From contig JACKBR010000013.1 in NCBI GenBank assembly GCA_020634495.1, forward strand, positions 39,510-103,509: a stretch of 64,000 nt of DNA, written 5' to 3'. Below the pieces are notes generated by a model. It searched no databases, was not told the origin of the DNA, and worked only from the letters and a program-made list of their open reading frames with translations. The translations under genes and the position numbers were made by a program. Source of the stretch: Ardenticatenaceae bacterium (GTDB lineage Bacteria; Chloroflexota; Anaerolineae; Promineifilales; Promineifilaceae). Position 1 is the first letter of the stretch. Each line of letters begins with the position of its first letter. Below are positions 9,757 to 17,475 of the stretch, piece by piece.

Positions 9757-9945
9757 GGGTTTGCGAGTGGGCAAGTGGGCAAGTGGGCGAGTGGGCGAGT
9801 TTGCGAGTTTGCAAGTGGGCGAGTTTGCGAGTTTGCGAGTGGCGAGTTTGCGAGTGGGCGAGCGCCCAACTTTTCACTTATCACTTATCACTTTTCACTT
9901 ATTACTTTTCACTCTTCACTCTTCACTTACCCGTCTTTGGAAACC
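9757..9945. repeat. low-complexity tandem repeat between two genes
   Basis: About 120 bp of imperfect 7-8 nt units (GCGAGTTT and GGGCAAGT/GGGCGAGT) are followed by about 65 bp of TTCACTTATCAC/TTCACTCTTCAC units. The last part runs into the 3' end of the DUF1295 gene, whose stop is at 9923. The repeat extends the frame of the desaturase-like gene upstream and thus creates a false N-terminal extension. It has no spacer structure like a CRISPR array. Confidence 0.85.
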
Positions 9946-10708
9946 AGGGAAAAAACGCATTTGTGTTTTTGACATACGTTTCATAACCGGGTTTGCTCTT
10001 TTTTAGTCCTTTTTCAAGCAGGGCTACGCCAGAGACGCGGATGATGAGAATGGTCATCAAAACTGCGCCGAGGATGGGCAACATGGAACCGGCTGCCAGG
10101 GAGAAAAGGGCAAAGCTCCACCAAACGGCCGAATCGCCAAAATAGTTGGGATGCCGCGTGTAGCGCCAGAAGCCGGTCGTGAGCAGCTTGCCCTTGTTGG
10201 CCGGATCGGCTTTGAAACGGGCCAGCTGGTAATCGCCCCCGGCTTCAAACGCGAATCCGATGAGGAAAACGGCCGTTGCCACAAAATCTAGCCAGTTCAA
10301 TTTGCCACCTTGAATTTGCGCCCCCAGCAGCGGCGAAGAAACCAGGGTCATCAGCACCCCTTGCAGCAAAAAGACCTGAAAGAAGCTAAACCACCAGTAA
10401 CGATCTGGGCCGTATTTTTGGCGAAACTGCTGGTAGCGATAATCTTCCCCGTGCCCCCAGTTGCGCCAGAGGAGATAAATTGAAAGCCGCAGCCCCCAAG
10501 CCGTCGCCAGCAGAGTAACGAGCAGCTTGCGATTGTCCCAGCCTGCATCTGCCTGGCTGAAATAGACCCAGGCCAGAATAACAAAGCCTGCGCCCCAAAA
10601 AGGATCGACAATGCTGGCGTTTTTAAGGTAAACGCTGAGCAGCCAGAGCAGCGTCATGGCGACTATGATGGCCAGAAAACCAATGCCCCAAATTGCAAAA
10701 AATGACAT
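9923..10708 (-). CDS. DUF1295 membrane protein (steroid 5-alpha-reductase-like)
   Basis: Integral membrane protein of 261 aa with about six to seven hydrophobic segments. The C-terminal part carries the family signature TGFWRYTRHPNYFGD and then WW, as in the isoprenylcysteine methyltransferase/steroid reductase fold, where it binds a nucleotide cofactor or SAM. The frame is open far upstream of the gene, but that segment is the shadow of the next gene; the ATG at 10708 has AAAGGA in front. It lies between the desaturase-like gene and the SRPBCC gene in the same direction, so all three probably act on a lipid. Confidence 0.85.
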   Translation of the reverse strand: MSFFAIWGIGFLAIIVAMTLLWLLSVYLKNASIVDPFWGAGFVILAWVYFSQADAGWDNRKLLVTLLATAWGLRLSIYLLWRNWGHGEDYRYQQFRQKYGPDRYWWFSFFQVFLLQGVLMTLVSSPLLGAQIQGGKLNWLDFVATAVFLIGFAFEAGGDYQLARFKADPANKGKLLTTGFWRYTRHPNYFGDSAVWWSFALFSLAAGSMLPILGAVLMTILIIRVSGVALLEKGLKKSKPGYETYVKNTNAFFPWFPKTGK

Positions 10709-10754
10709 GATAAGTTCCTTTAATGAGGCGTGAAACGTGAAGCGTGATTTTTTT

Positions 10755-11240
10755 TCATGCTTTACTTGATTTAAAATAGGCAGCCGCTTTTTTCTGTTGC
10801 TGCTGCACGTACCAGCGAGTGAGCCATTTGCGGGCGGTGAAGAGGACGAAGAGTCCAGCTTTGTTGAACAGCAGGCGGCTAAGCAGGCCGGGCAGCCCTG
10901 GTTTGTGGCTGTATTCGATGTGCTCGTGAACCTGGGTAGTTTGGGGCGATACGGCCGTAAACCGGTGGGTGTGCTGCCAATGTTTGAGTGGCCCACTTGC
11001 CTGCGTATCGGTGAAGCCGCTGCTGGAAACGTTGGAATGCACTGCCAGCCAGCGCAGCGGCAGCGGGCCGAACCACAGCGTAAATTCCGCCTCGGAACCT
11101 TCGCCCAGCGGCTCGAAGCGGTGAATCTGGACAAAGATTGGCGGCGGTGACAGCTTTTTGAGGATGCGGGTGTCGTGGTGAAAATCGGCAACGGCCGTTT
11201 TCGGGGCGTGTACCATAAATTTAAAATCGAATGTGATCAT
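10755..11240 (-). CDS. SRPBCC-family (START-like) protein
   Basis: Protein of 161 aa with the usual polyketide-cyclase/SRPBCC pattern: an N-terminal strand FDFKFMVHAPKTAVADFH, a central ITLW-type sheet region (AEFTLWFGPLPLRW) and a long C-terminal helix with KPGLPGLLSRLLFN. The family binds hydrophobic ligands in a cavity. It starts at an ATG preceded by GGAG and lies 46 bp upstream of the DUF1295 gene in the same orientation, so co-transcription is likely. Ligand is unknown. Confidence 0.75.
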   Translation of the reverse strand: MITFDFKFMVHAPKTAVADFHHDTRILKKLSPPPIFVQIHRFEPLGEGSEAEFTLWFGPLPLRWLAVHSNVSSSGFTDTQASGPLKHWQHTHRFTAVSPQTTQVHEHIEYSHKPGLPGLLSRLLFNKAGLFVLFTARKWLTRWYVQQQQKKAAAYFKSSKA

Positions 11241-11370
11241 ATTTGCTCCGGGTACTGTGTAAAAGCGGGTAACTCCTTTAAATAAACCGCTGCCATGATG
11301 GAATTATACAATTTGTCCAATATTTGTCAATATATTGCGCCACTTGTACAGCTTTTAAGATTTTTTCTAG

Positions 11371-12495
11371 CTAGGCTGCCCCATCGCTGGCTGGCGCTGC
11401 AAACAGGGCAGCAAATTTTGGATAGCGTTTGGGGTAAGAAAGAATGTCAGTGGCGTCGCAGAGCTGATCCAGATTGCCCAGACCTTGTGGCAAAGCCCGC
11501 ACCAGCGGCTCTTGAATTTGCTCATAAAGCGCAGCGGCGTACTGCTCCGGATCAATGACTCGATACGGCCGTTCATGGAAAAAACCAATTTCAGTTGGCA
11601 GTGGTCGGGTCAGGTGCAGGGCATTGTGCCAGCAGGCCAGGTAAAGGTACGCCTCGTTCAGCGCCGCTTCGCGTGGCTGCCAGGTGTCGGCCTGCCAGAC
11701 GCGCTCAAACAAGGGAATTAAATCTGCGGCGCAGGAAAGCCGGGCAAACGCGGTGCCAAACCATTTGAAATATGGCGCATACTCTTTTTCTAGCAAAAAG
11801 GCCAGCCGCATGATGTTGCGTACCTGCCGGGCGGCAATGATCCGCGACCCCAGATCATCGCCCACGTCGCCCGTGCGGCTGACGAACACATCCTCCTGGG
11901 CCAGGCGCGTCCATTGCCCGGCCAGCAAATAAAGCCAAACGTCATGCGGATAAAAGTAGAGCGTTTGCCGCAGCGTGGTCATTTCGCCCAGACTGTCGTG
12001 GAAGAGACGGCCGTTCCTTACCGTAGCCAATGGTTGCGAAGGCAAACACAGCCAGTCAGCTGGCCGCAGCGGCTGGTTCATCTCTAGCGACAAATAGGCC
12101 TGGGCAAAGCGGCCTGCGGTTGTCACTTCAACCATGTGATTGACTGGCCCCGCGTTGGTGAATTCCAGATTGAGGCTGCCGTCTGGGTGACGGCCGTAAT
12201 GTGTGGGATAACCGCGAAAGGTCGTGGGCAACTCCTCCCGCAGCAGCTGCCTGATGGCTGGAGCAAGCTCAGTAAAGTCAGGTTCGGCCAAAAAGAGCGT
12301 GCCGCGTGGCCCCCAATCGTGGTCGCGGGATTGGGGGGTGTCGTAGCCCAGCACGTCGGAGCCGCCGCCCAGCCGTCCGGCGGCGTAGCGCAATGAGGGA
12401 AAATGATGGTCTAGCAACGGCCGTACCGCTTCCTGAAAAAATTGTTCGCATAACTCCAGCCCCTTGATAAAAGGTAGCCTCATGATGTCGTTCAT
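11371..12495 (-). CDS. DUF4037-domain protein (nucleotidyltransferase-like)
   Basis: Soluble protein of 374 aa. The region AAGRLGGGSDVLGYDTPQ followed by SRDHDWGPR gives the GS-x-D-x-x-D-like pattern of nucleotidyltransferase-fold proteins to which DUF4037 is thought to belong. The C-terminal half is helical. The ATG at 12495 is chosen because AAGGAG lies 9 nt upstream; an in-frame codon farther up lacks such a site. It stands alone on the minus strand. Function is unknown; a transferase acting on a small molecule is an inference from the fold. Confidence 0.7.
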   Translation of the reverse strand: MNDIMRLPFIKGLELCEQFFQEAVRPLLDHHFPSLRYAAGRLGGGSDVLGYDTPQSRDHDWGPRGTLFLAEPDFTELAPAIRQLLREELPTTFRGYPTHYGRHPDGSLNLEFTNAGPVNHMVEVTTAGRFAQAYLSLEMNQPLRPADWLCLPSQPLATVRNGRLFHDSLGEMTTLRQTLYFYPHDVWLYLLAGQWTRLAQEDVFVSRTGDVGDDLGSRIIAARQVRNIMRLAFLLEKEYAPYFKWFGTAFARLSCAADLIPLFERVWQADTWQPREAALNEAYLYLACWHNALHLTRPLPTEIGFFHERPYRVIDPEQYAAALYEQIQEPLVRALPQGLGNLDQLCDATDILSYPKRYPKFAALFAAPASDGAA

Positions 12496-12573
12496 TGGCA
12501 ACCGCTCCTTAGCATCTTTCCAAAAAAGCCACACAGGTAAATTATTATGAGAATTTTATTCTAGCTGAACCCT

Positions 12574-12581
12574 GCTATAAT
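12574..12581 (+). promoter_or_regulatory. extended -10 promoter candidate
   Basis: TGCTATAAT is an extended -10 element. It lies about 140 bp upstream of the 12723 gene and about 85 bp upstream of a small leader-like reading frame, giving a long 5' leader. No strong -35 is seen. Confidence 0.4.
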
Positions 12582-12667
12582 CCCAGGCAGGAACTTTCGC
12601 GCAGAGATTTAAGACGAAGTTAACGATAGCAGCAACATTTCCTGAATCCTTTCATGAGAGGCGTCTT

Positions 12668-12730
12668 ATGAAGGGCGTTTTCAGGCAAATCCAAAAAATC
12701 AACTCACAAGGTTTTCAAACAAATGGCTGA
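12668..12730 (+). CDS. possible 20-residue leader peptide
   Basis: A short open frame of 20 codons begins with ATG after an AGAGG site 7 nt upstream and ends in TGA at 12728-12730, inside the first codons of the next gene (its ATG is at 12723). The arrangement would couple translation of the two. The peptide is basic and carries several Gln. There is no comparative evidence, so it may be chance. Confidence 0.25.
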   Translation: MKGVFRQIQKINSQGFQTNG

Positions 12731-13793
12731 ACAATATCCAGACTATGTTTCGCGGTTGTTGACCCAGGCGCGCGGCTTGCTGCAAGCAGATGAGTACGGG
12801 CAGATGGATGCAGCCGCCCTTTGTTTTGACGTGTTGGCCCATTTTCCAGAGCTAAAAGAAGCGGCCGAATTGGTGCTGGAAGCATTTAGCGATCCCTGGC
12901 TCATTCGCGACAATCGCAAGGCCATTGGCCGCCATGTTGATGAGTGGGACGACCGCCCCTGGCAGCAGCGGCGGCGGCTGGCCCTTTCGTTTCGCTACAC
13001 CAGCCGCTGGGAGGGTCGCTACCGGCAGTATGATGAATCTGTAGATTGCGACGACGTGCTTCCCCAAGATGTGCGGGAAATGCTGGAGGAGGGGCGGAGC
13101 CAACTTTTGCAAGATTACTTATTGGGGCAGTCACGCGGCAGCGAGATGGCCTGGTCTATCTTTCTGGAAACGTTTAAGCGCACGGCCAGGCCAGAAGTGG
13201 CCATGCTGTGGGTGGGTCACCTCTATGCCGACCAGGGGTATTTTGCCGAGTCGGTTGATGTGTTGGAGATGTTGTTGGCTCAATTTCCTGAATCGCAAGA
13301 CGGCCGTCGCCTGTGGGCTGAAGTGCGTTGGTGGCGCGATTACCAGGATCGTATTCCCTGGATTCCACCCGGCACAAATTCACGCGGCCGCCGCTATCGC
13401 CAGATGATGGCCCAAATTGATCCTGACTTTGCCGCCACGCCGGATGATTTTGCTGCCCCGTTTGAGCACATTCCCCCAAATTTGGACAACCTGCCGGATG
13501 ATTTTGAGCTGCCGCTGCCGGTGCAAGAGGAACTTGTGGCCAAAGTTGAAGAGGTGTTGGTGGCTTTGCCGGAGGAGCGTGCCTGGCAAACGGCCGTTGA
13601 TTGGAGCTACCTCGACAAGCTGGAAAATGGCGACATCGACACCAGTCAATTTCCCGAATGGGCCCAATATATGCTGTTGGAAATTGACGATCCGCAGCAA
13701 GAGCTGTTCCTCAAACAATATCTCCTCAGCTACTTCTCCAACCCGCCCCTCTTCGAGGACGATGAGGACGACAACGAGCGCTTTGCTGAATAA
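12723..13793 (+). CDS. uncharacterised acidic TPR-like protein
   Basis: Soluble protein of 356 aa without a recognised family. Residues about 1-60 and 120-190 form helical pairs like tetratricopeptide repeats (for example VDVLEMLLAQFPES). The C-terminus is strongly acidic (FEDDEDDNERFAE). It has no signal peptide or membrane segment. The TauE/SafE gene starts 10 bp after its stop, so the two may be one operon. Function is not known. Confidence 0.7.
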   Translation: MAEQYPDYVSRLLTQARGLLQADEYGQMDAAALCFDVLAHFPELKEAAELVLEAFSDPWLIRDNRKAIGRHVDEWDDRPWQQRRRLALSFRYTSRWEGRYRQYDESVDCDDVLPQDVREMLEEGRSQLLQDYLLGQSRGSEMAWSIFLETFKRTARPEVAMLWVGHLYADQGYFAESVDVLEMLLAQFPESQDGRRLWAEVRWWRDYQDRIPWIPPGTNSRGRRYRQMMAQIDPDFAATPDDFAAPFEHIPPNLDNLPDDFELPLPVQEELVAKVEEVLVALPEERAWQTAVDWSYLDKLENGDIDTSQFPEWAQYMLLEIDDPQQELFLKQYLLSYFSNPPLFEDDEDDNERFAE

Positions 13794-13803
13794 ATTTTCT
13801 TTA

Positions 13804-14601
13804 ATGCCCACACTCTTGCAACTACCTACATTTCCGCCTTATTTTTGGTTAGCAGCAATTTTCACTGCCTTGTTGATTGGCGTTTCCAAAGCAGGGTTTG
13901 GCAGCGGGCCAGGCGTAATCGCCACGCCGCTGCTCTCGCTGGTGATGCCCGTGCCGGAAGCGGCGGCGCTGCTGCTGCCTATCCTGCTGCTGGCCGATGT
14001 GTTTGCCGTGCGCCATTATTACCATCAGGTAGACAAGCCCAGCTTGCGGGCTTTGCTGCCGGGGGCGCTGTTGGGCATTGCGCTGGGGGCGCTGTTCTTT
14101 CGCCAGTTTAGCGATCAAGAGCGGGTGCTCAAGCTGGGGATTGGCATCATTGCCCTGGTGTTTGTGCTGTACCAGGCGGTGCGCAGCCGGATTTTGCTGG
14201 TGGTGGAACAGAAACGGCCGTCTACCACAACTGGCTTCATTCTTGGCACAACCTCTGGTTTTGTTTCGACTCTGGCTCACGTGGGTGGCCCGCCGATGAT
14301 CATCTACATGCTGCCCCAAAAGCTGCCCCGAAATTTGTTTGTGGGGACAACGGCCGTTTTCTTCTTCATTGTCAATCTGGTTAAGCTAATCCCCTATGCC
14401 TGGCTTGGTTTGCTGGTTGTCGGCAATCTTACCGTAACGATTTTGCTGCTGCCGGTGCTGTTTCTCGGCACCCAGCTGGGCGTCTGGCTCAACAAACGCT
14501 TTAGCGAAGTTTGGTTCAATCGCATCATTTACGTGATTCTGCTGCTGGTTGGCCTCCAGCTTATCCTTGGCCAAAGCTTCATCAGCCTGCTTTTTGGTTG
14601 A
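13804..14601 (+). CDS. TauE/SafE-family sulfite/anion exporter
   Basis: Membrane protein of 265 aa with about eight hydrophobic helices in two halves, matching the TauE/SafE (DUF81) family. The signature VSKAGFGSGPGVIATPLLSL lies in the first half and THVGGPP-like ATL AHVGGPPMIIY in the second. Members move sulfite, sulfoacetate or related anions across the membrane. The frame is open upstream, but this is the shadow of the preceding gene; the ATG at 13804 lies 10 bp after its stop. Substrate is unknown. Confidence 0.88.
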   Translation: MPTLLQLPTFPPYFWLAAIFTALLIGVSKAGFGSGPGVIATPLLSLVMPVPEAAALLLPILLLADVFAVRHYYHQVDKPSLRALLPGALLGIALGALFFRQFSDQERVLKLGIGIIALVFVLYQAVRSRILLVVEQKRPSTTTGFILGTTSGFVSTLAHVGGPPMIIYMLPQKLPRNLFVGTTAVFFFIVNLVKLIPYAWLGLLVVGNLTVTILLLPVLFLGTQLGVWLNKRFSEVWFNRIIYVILLLVGLQLILGQSFISLLFG

Positions 14602-14665
14602 TAAACCGCAGCAGGCAAAGAGATTTCCCTCTCATCCTCCTTTGTCCTCTAGCAGCAAAACCCAG

Positions 14666-14671
14666 TATAAT
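14666..14671 (+). promoter_or_regulatory. -10 element, leaderless start of HAD hydrolase
   Basis: A perfect TATAAT ends 7 nt before the ATG at 14679, with no ribosome binding site. Transcription should start at or next to the start codon. Confidence 0.5.
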
Positions 14672-14678
14672 TCCCGTC

Positions 14679-15344
14679 ATGATTCGAGCTTTAATTTTTG
14701 ATTTTGATGGCCTGATTTTCGATTCGGAAACCCCTGATTTTATTTCCTGGCAAGAAACCTATGCTGAGCATGGCGTAACGCTGTCGCGGCAGGTGTGGAA
14801 CGCCCAAATTGGCACCATTACCTTTAATCCATTCCTGCATCTGGAAGAACTGCTTGAACGGCCGTTAGACCGGCAGGCAGTTTGGGCACGACGCAAAAAA
14901 CGGGACAATGAACTGCTGGCGGCTCAAACCATTCTGCCTGGCGTGGAGGATTATCTGGCCCAGGCGCGGGCTTTGGGTCTGAAAATCGCCATCGCTTCCA
15001 GTTCCGACCACAAATGGGTCGATGGGCATTTGCAGCGCTTGGGTTTGTTTGAGCAATTTGAACTGATTTTTTGTTCTGACGATGTGGGCGGCGTGGGCAA
15101 GCCAGACCCGGCCGTGTACCGGGCCGCCATTGCCGCCTTGGGCATTGCTCCGCCAGAAGGGCTGGCGCTGGAAGATTCGCCCAATGGGGTGACGGCGGCC
15201 AAAGGAGCGGGTTTGTGGTGTACGGCCGTACCCAACCAAATGACGCGCGATCTCAACCTTGACCATGCCGACTATCGCCTGAATGCCCTAACCGATATGC
15301 CCCTTAGCCAGCTCATCACCGAGGTAACCAATGGAACAAAATAA
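14679..15344 (+). CDS. HAD-superfamily hydrolase (beta-phosphoglucomutase-like)
   Basis: Cytosolic phosphatase of 221 aa. Motif I is FDFDGLIFDSE with the nucleophilic Asp, motif II is IASSSDHKW, motif III includes GKPDPAVY, and motif IV is LEDSPNGV. A helical cap lies between motifs I and II, as in subfamily IA phosphatases and phosphomutases. The ATG at 14679 follows a TATAAT by 7 nt. Its 3' end overlaps the next gene by 14 nt, so the two are co-translated. Substrate is unknown; sugar phosphates are typical. Confidence 0.9.
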   Translation: MIRALIFDFDGLIFDSETPDFISWQETYAEHGVTLSRQVWNAQIGTITFNPFLHLEELLERPLDRQAVWARRKKRDNELLAAQTILPGVEDYLAQARALGLKIAIASSSDHKWVDGHLQRLGLFEQFELIFCSDDVGGVGKPDPAVYRAAIAALGIAPPEGLALEDSPNGVTAAKGAGLWCTAVPNQMTRDLNLDHADYRLNALTDMPLSQLITEVTNGTK

Positions 15345-15792
15345 ACCACCCAGCCCGCAGCCGGGCTTGACCAATGCTGAAAAGATCGTGGAATTTCATG
15401 ATGCGGTGGGCGCACCGGTTCCCGGTCAGCCCGTCGTGCCGTCGATGGACATCCTGGAGCTGCGGCATAAACTGCTGCAAGAAGAGTTTGAGGAAGTCAC
15501 TGAGGCGTGGGAGGCGTTAACGGCCGTTCTCCAAGCCAACAGCCCCATCCAACCTGCCGATGTAACCGAGTGGGTACACGAATTGGCCGATTTGCTGTAC
15601 GTAACCTACGGGGCCATCCTGGCCTGCGGCGTTGACCCGGACCCCATTTTTGCCGAGGTGCATCGGGCAAATCTGAGCAAAGCAGGCGGCCCCCGCCGCG
15701 CCGATGGCAAAATCCTCAAGCCACCCGGCTGGCAGCCTGCCGACGTGCGCAGCGTCATTAAACGGCAAATGAATGGAGGAAGTGGAGATTAG
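15331..15792 (+). CDS. MazG-like nucleotide pyrophosphohydrolase-fold protein
   Basis: Protein of 153 aa with the all-alpha NTP-PPase pattern: LLQEEFEEVTEAWEAL (metal-binding ExxE) and VHELADLLYVTYG (ExxD). It resembles the phosphoribosyl-ATP pyrophosphohydrolase-like/MazG families that clear non-canonical nucleotides. It overlaps the HAD gene by 14 nt, suggesting a joint role in removing unwanted phosphorylated metabolites. It is followed at once by an inverted repeat that may end transcription. Confidence 0.82.
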   Translation: MEQNKPPSPQPGLTNAEKIVEFHDAVGAPVPGQPVVPSMDILELRHKLLQEEFEEVTEAWEALTAVLQANSPIQPADVTEWVHELADLLYVTYGAILACGVDPDPIFAEVHRANLSKAGGPRRADGKILKPPGWQPADVRSVIKRQMNGGSGD

Positions 15793-15846
15793 AGATTGGA
15801 GACTAGAGATTGATTCAATCTCTAGTCTCTGATCTCCAGTCTCCTT
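15779..15846. repeat. intergenic inverted repeat, AGAGATTGGAGA family
   Basis: Left arm AGTGGAGATTAGAGATTGG and right arm CTAGTCTCTGATCTCCAGTC can pair into a long imperfect hairpin around a centre near 15812. The same word family forms another hairpin at 22199-22259. It sits between the MazG-like and DUF2785 genes and could work as a terminator or RNA-stability element. Confidence 0.7.
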
Positions 15847-15854
15847 CAGAAATT

Positions 15855-16736
15855 ATGAGATTGAGCGAACGTGCCTTAAAAGATCAGCTTTACGAGATTG
15901 CCGATAACGATTTTGCCCTGCCGGAGCAGGCAAAGGCGCTGCCGCGCGCGCTGGAAATGCTGCCCCATTTGGGCAGTCCCGATGCAGAGCTGCGTGATGA
16001 TTTGATTTACAGCACGCTGGCTGCCTGGATTTTAGCGGGCAGATTTGAAGATGATGATCTGAAATCTCTTTTGCGCCAATTGCTTACCGAAGAGCATCTA
16101 TTTTATAAGCTGGGCGAATCTGACACAGACTCTGTGTTTATGCGCAGCTTTTCTATGCTGCTGGTGCCCCTCATTTTGAGCCAACACCGGGAACGGCCGT
16201 TCCTGATGCCCTATGAATTGCGCGACGTGAACGTGAAGCTGCTGGATTACCTGGAGCGGGAGCAAGATTTGCGTGGCTTTGTATTGGATGCGGATGAAGC
16301 GGGCGAGCCAAAGGGATGGGCTTACGCCGTTGCCCACACGGCCGATGCCCTGGATGAACTGGCGCAGTGCAAAGAGTTGGGCAGCGAGGAATTGCTAGAA
16401 ATCCTCACGGCGATCCGGCAAAAAACGGCCGAATCTAAAATTGTTTTTGTTCACCTTGAGGATGAACGGTTGGTGACGCCGGTCATTGCCGCCCTGGGGC
16501 GCAAAGTGCTTACGCCAACGGACGTGCAAAGCTGGCTGGATGGTTTTGTGCCGTTGGCCCGGCAAACAGAACCCTTCCCGGACTGCTATCGTCAGGCGCA
16601 AAATGTGAAGAACTTCTTGCGCAGCCTTTACTTTCGGGCGCGCAAGCCAGAAACGGCCGAACAAATTGGCGATAACAGCGCCAATGCCCTGGCAGAGCTG
16701 GTGCATAAAACGTTGCAACAAATTGCCTTATTTTGA
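15855..16736 (+). CDS. DUF2785-family protein
   Basis: Soluble helical protein of 293 aa. The pattern SDAELRDDLIYSTLAAWI near residue 40, LMPYELRDVNVKLLDYL in the middle and GWAYAVAHTADALDELAQC match my recollection of DUF2785, a helical-repeat family of unknown function. The start is taken as the ATG at 15855, because the frame upstream is translated repeat. It ends convergent with the YqeK-like gene, 21 bp apart. Confidence 0.75.
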   Translation: MRLSERALKDQLYEIADNDFALPEQAKALPRALEMLPHLGSPDAELRDDLIYSTLAAWILAGRFEDDDLKSLLRQLLTEEHLFYKLGESDTDSVFMRSFSMLLVPLILSQHRERPFLMPYELRDVNVKLLDYLEREQDLRGFVLDADEAGEPKGWAYAVAHTADALDELAQCKELGSEELLEILTAIRQKTAESKIVFVHLEDERLVTPVIAALGRKVLTPTDVQSWLDGFVPLARQTEPFPDCYRQAQNVKNFLRSLYFRARKPETAEQIGDNSANALAELVHKTLQQIALF

Positions 16737-16757
16737 TTGGGCCAGTCCTAGAATCGC

Positions 16758-17378
16758 TCAAATCAAGTATGAATTGGCGAGTTCTTCATGCGCGGCTGCG
16801 AACCAGGGGTGGATATAGCGCAAGGTTTTGCGCTGCTGCCAGAGGTAGCGGAGGTAAACACGGCAGGCGTCGTCAATGGAGTGGGCAACGGCCGTTTCAA
16901 TTTCTACCAAATAAGGCGGCTCCCCGGGTTGATCCCATTTTATTTTGTCAGCCACAAACACAATCTTGTCCAGCAAAGACGCCCCGGCTTTCAGCGTGGT
17001 GTGGCAGCCGATGGCGCTGAGAACGGCCGTGTCCGTTACGCCAAACACCGCTTGGGCCACAACCGCGCTTAATTTCTGATGCAAAATCATGGGAAAATCT
17101 GCCTCGCCGGGGAAAATTGGGACGTTAAACAGCTGGCACATTTCCACACGCGCCTCGTTGGGAATGACCGCGCTGATGTCGTGCAGCCAGGCGGCCGTTT
17201 CTGCCGCCATCGGGTCTGCGCCAAACTGGTTGGCCAGCCGTTTGGCCTCCTGCGCCACGCGGCGAACATGCCCGGCAATTTTGGGGAATTGGTGATGAAG
17301 GAGAACGGCCGTGACATCATTTTGCAGATTACCGCTCAAGGAAAATTGGCCAAAATAAGGCTGTAGATTTGAGTTCAT
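16758..17378 (-). CDS. HD-domain phosphohydrolase, YqeK-like
   Basis: Protein of 206 aa with the HD fold. HVRRVAQEAKRLA gives the first metal His, AAWLHDISAV the HD pair, and LDKIVFVADKIK the downstream Asp. Order and spacing match YqeK, a symmetrical diadenosine tetraphosphate hydrolase in other bacteria. The start ATG at 17378 has TATGCT 6 nt upstream on the minus strand, so the mRNA is probably leaderless. The exact substrate is inferred from family resemblance. Confidence 0.82.
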   Translation of the reverse strand: MNSNLQPYFGQFSLSGNLQNDVTAVLLHHQFPKIAGHVRRVAQEAKRLANQFGADPMAAETAAWLHDISAVIPNEARVEMCQLFNVPIFPGEADFPMILHQKLSAVVAQAVFGVTDTAVLSAIGCHTTLKAGASLLDKIVFVADKIKWDQPGEPPYLVEIETAVAHSIDDACRVYLRYLWQQRKTLRYIHPWFAAAHEELANSYLI

Positions 17379-17384
17379 CTGCCA

Positions 17385-17390
17385 AGCATA
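17385..17390 (-). promoter_or_regulatory. -10 element, leaderless start of YqeK-like gene
   Basis: On the minus strand TATGCT ends 6 nt before the ATG (17376-17378). This matches the geometry at 1944 and 5946. Confidence 0.42.
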
Positions 17391-17475
17391 CCACCCACTG
17401 AGTCGTATGCAGAACTGTTAGAAACCTCTGTCATGCTTCCCTCACAAAATCTTTTCTATTCTGCGGAGATTAATC

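Noticed and set aside
9747..9884. N-terminal extension of the desaturase-like protein
   Set aside because: The extra 46 codons translate the tandem repeat; the dinucleotide fold starts right after the ATG at 9746.
9757..9945. CRISPR array
   Set aside because: Units are 7-12 nt, imperfect and without spacers; no cas gene is nearby.
10709..11191. N-terminal extension of the DUF1295 protein
   Set aside because: It is the shadow of the SRPBCC gene; no hydrophobic segments and an internal ATG with a ribosome site explain the gene.
13417..13803. N-terminal extension of the TauE/SafE gene
   Set aside because: It overlaps the preceding gene in another frame, and the membrane protein starts with a good ATG at 13804.
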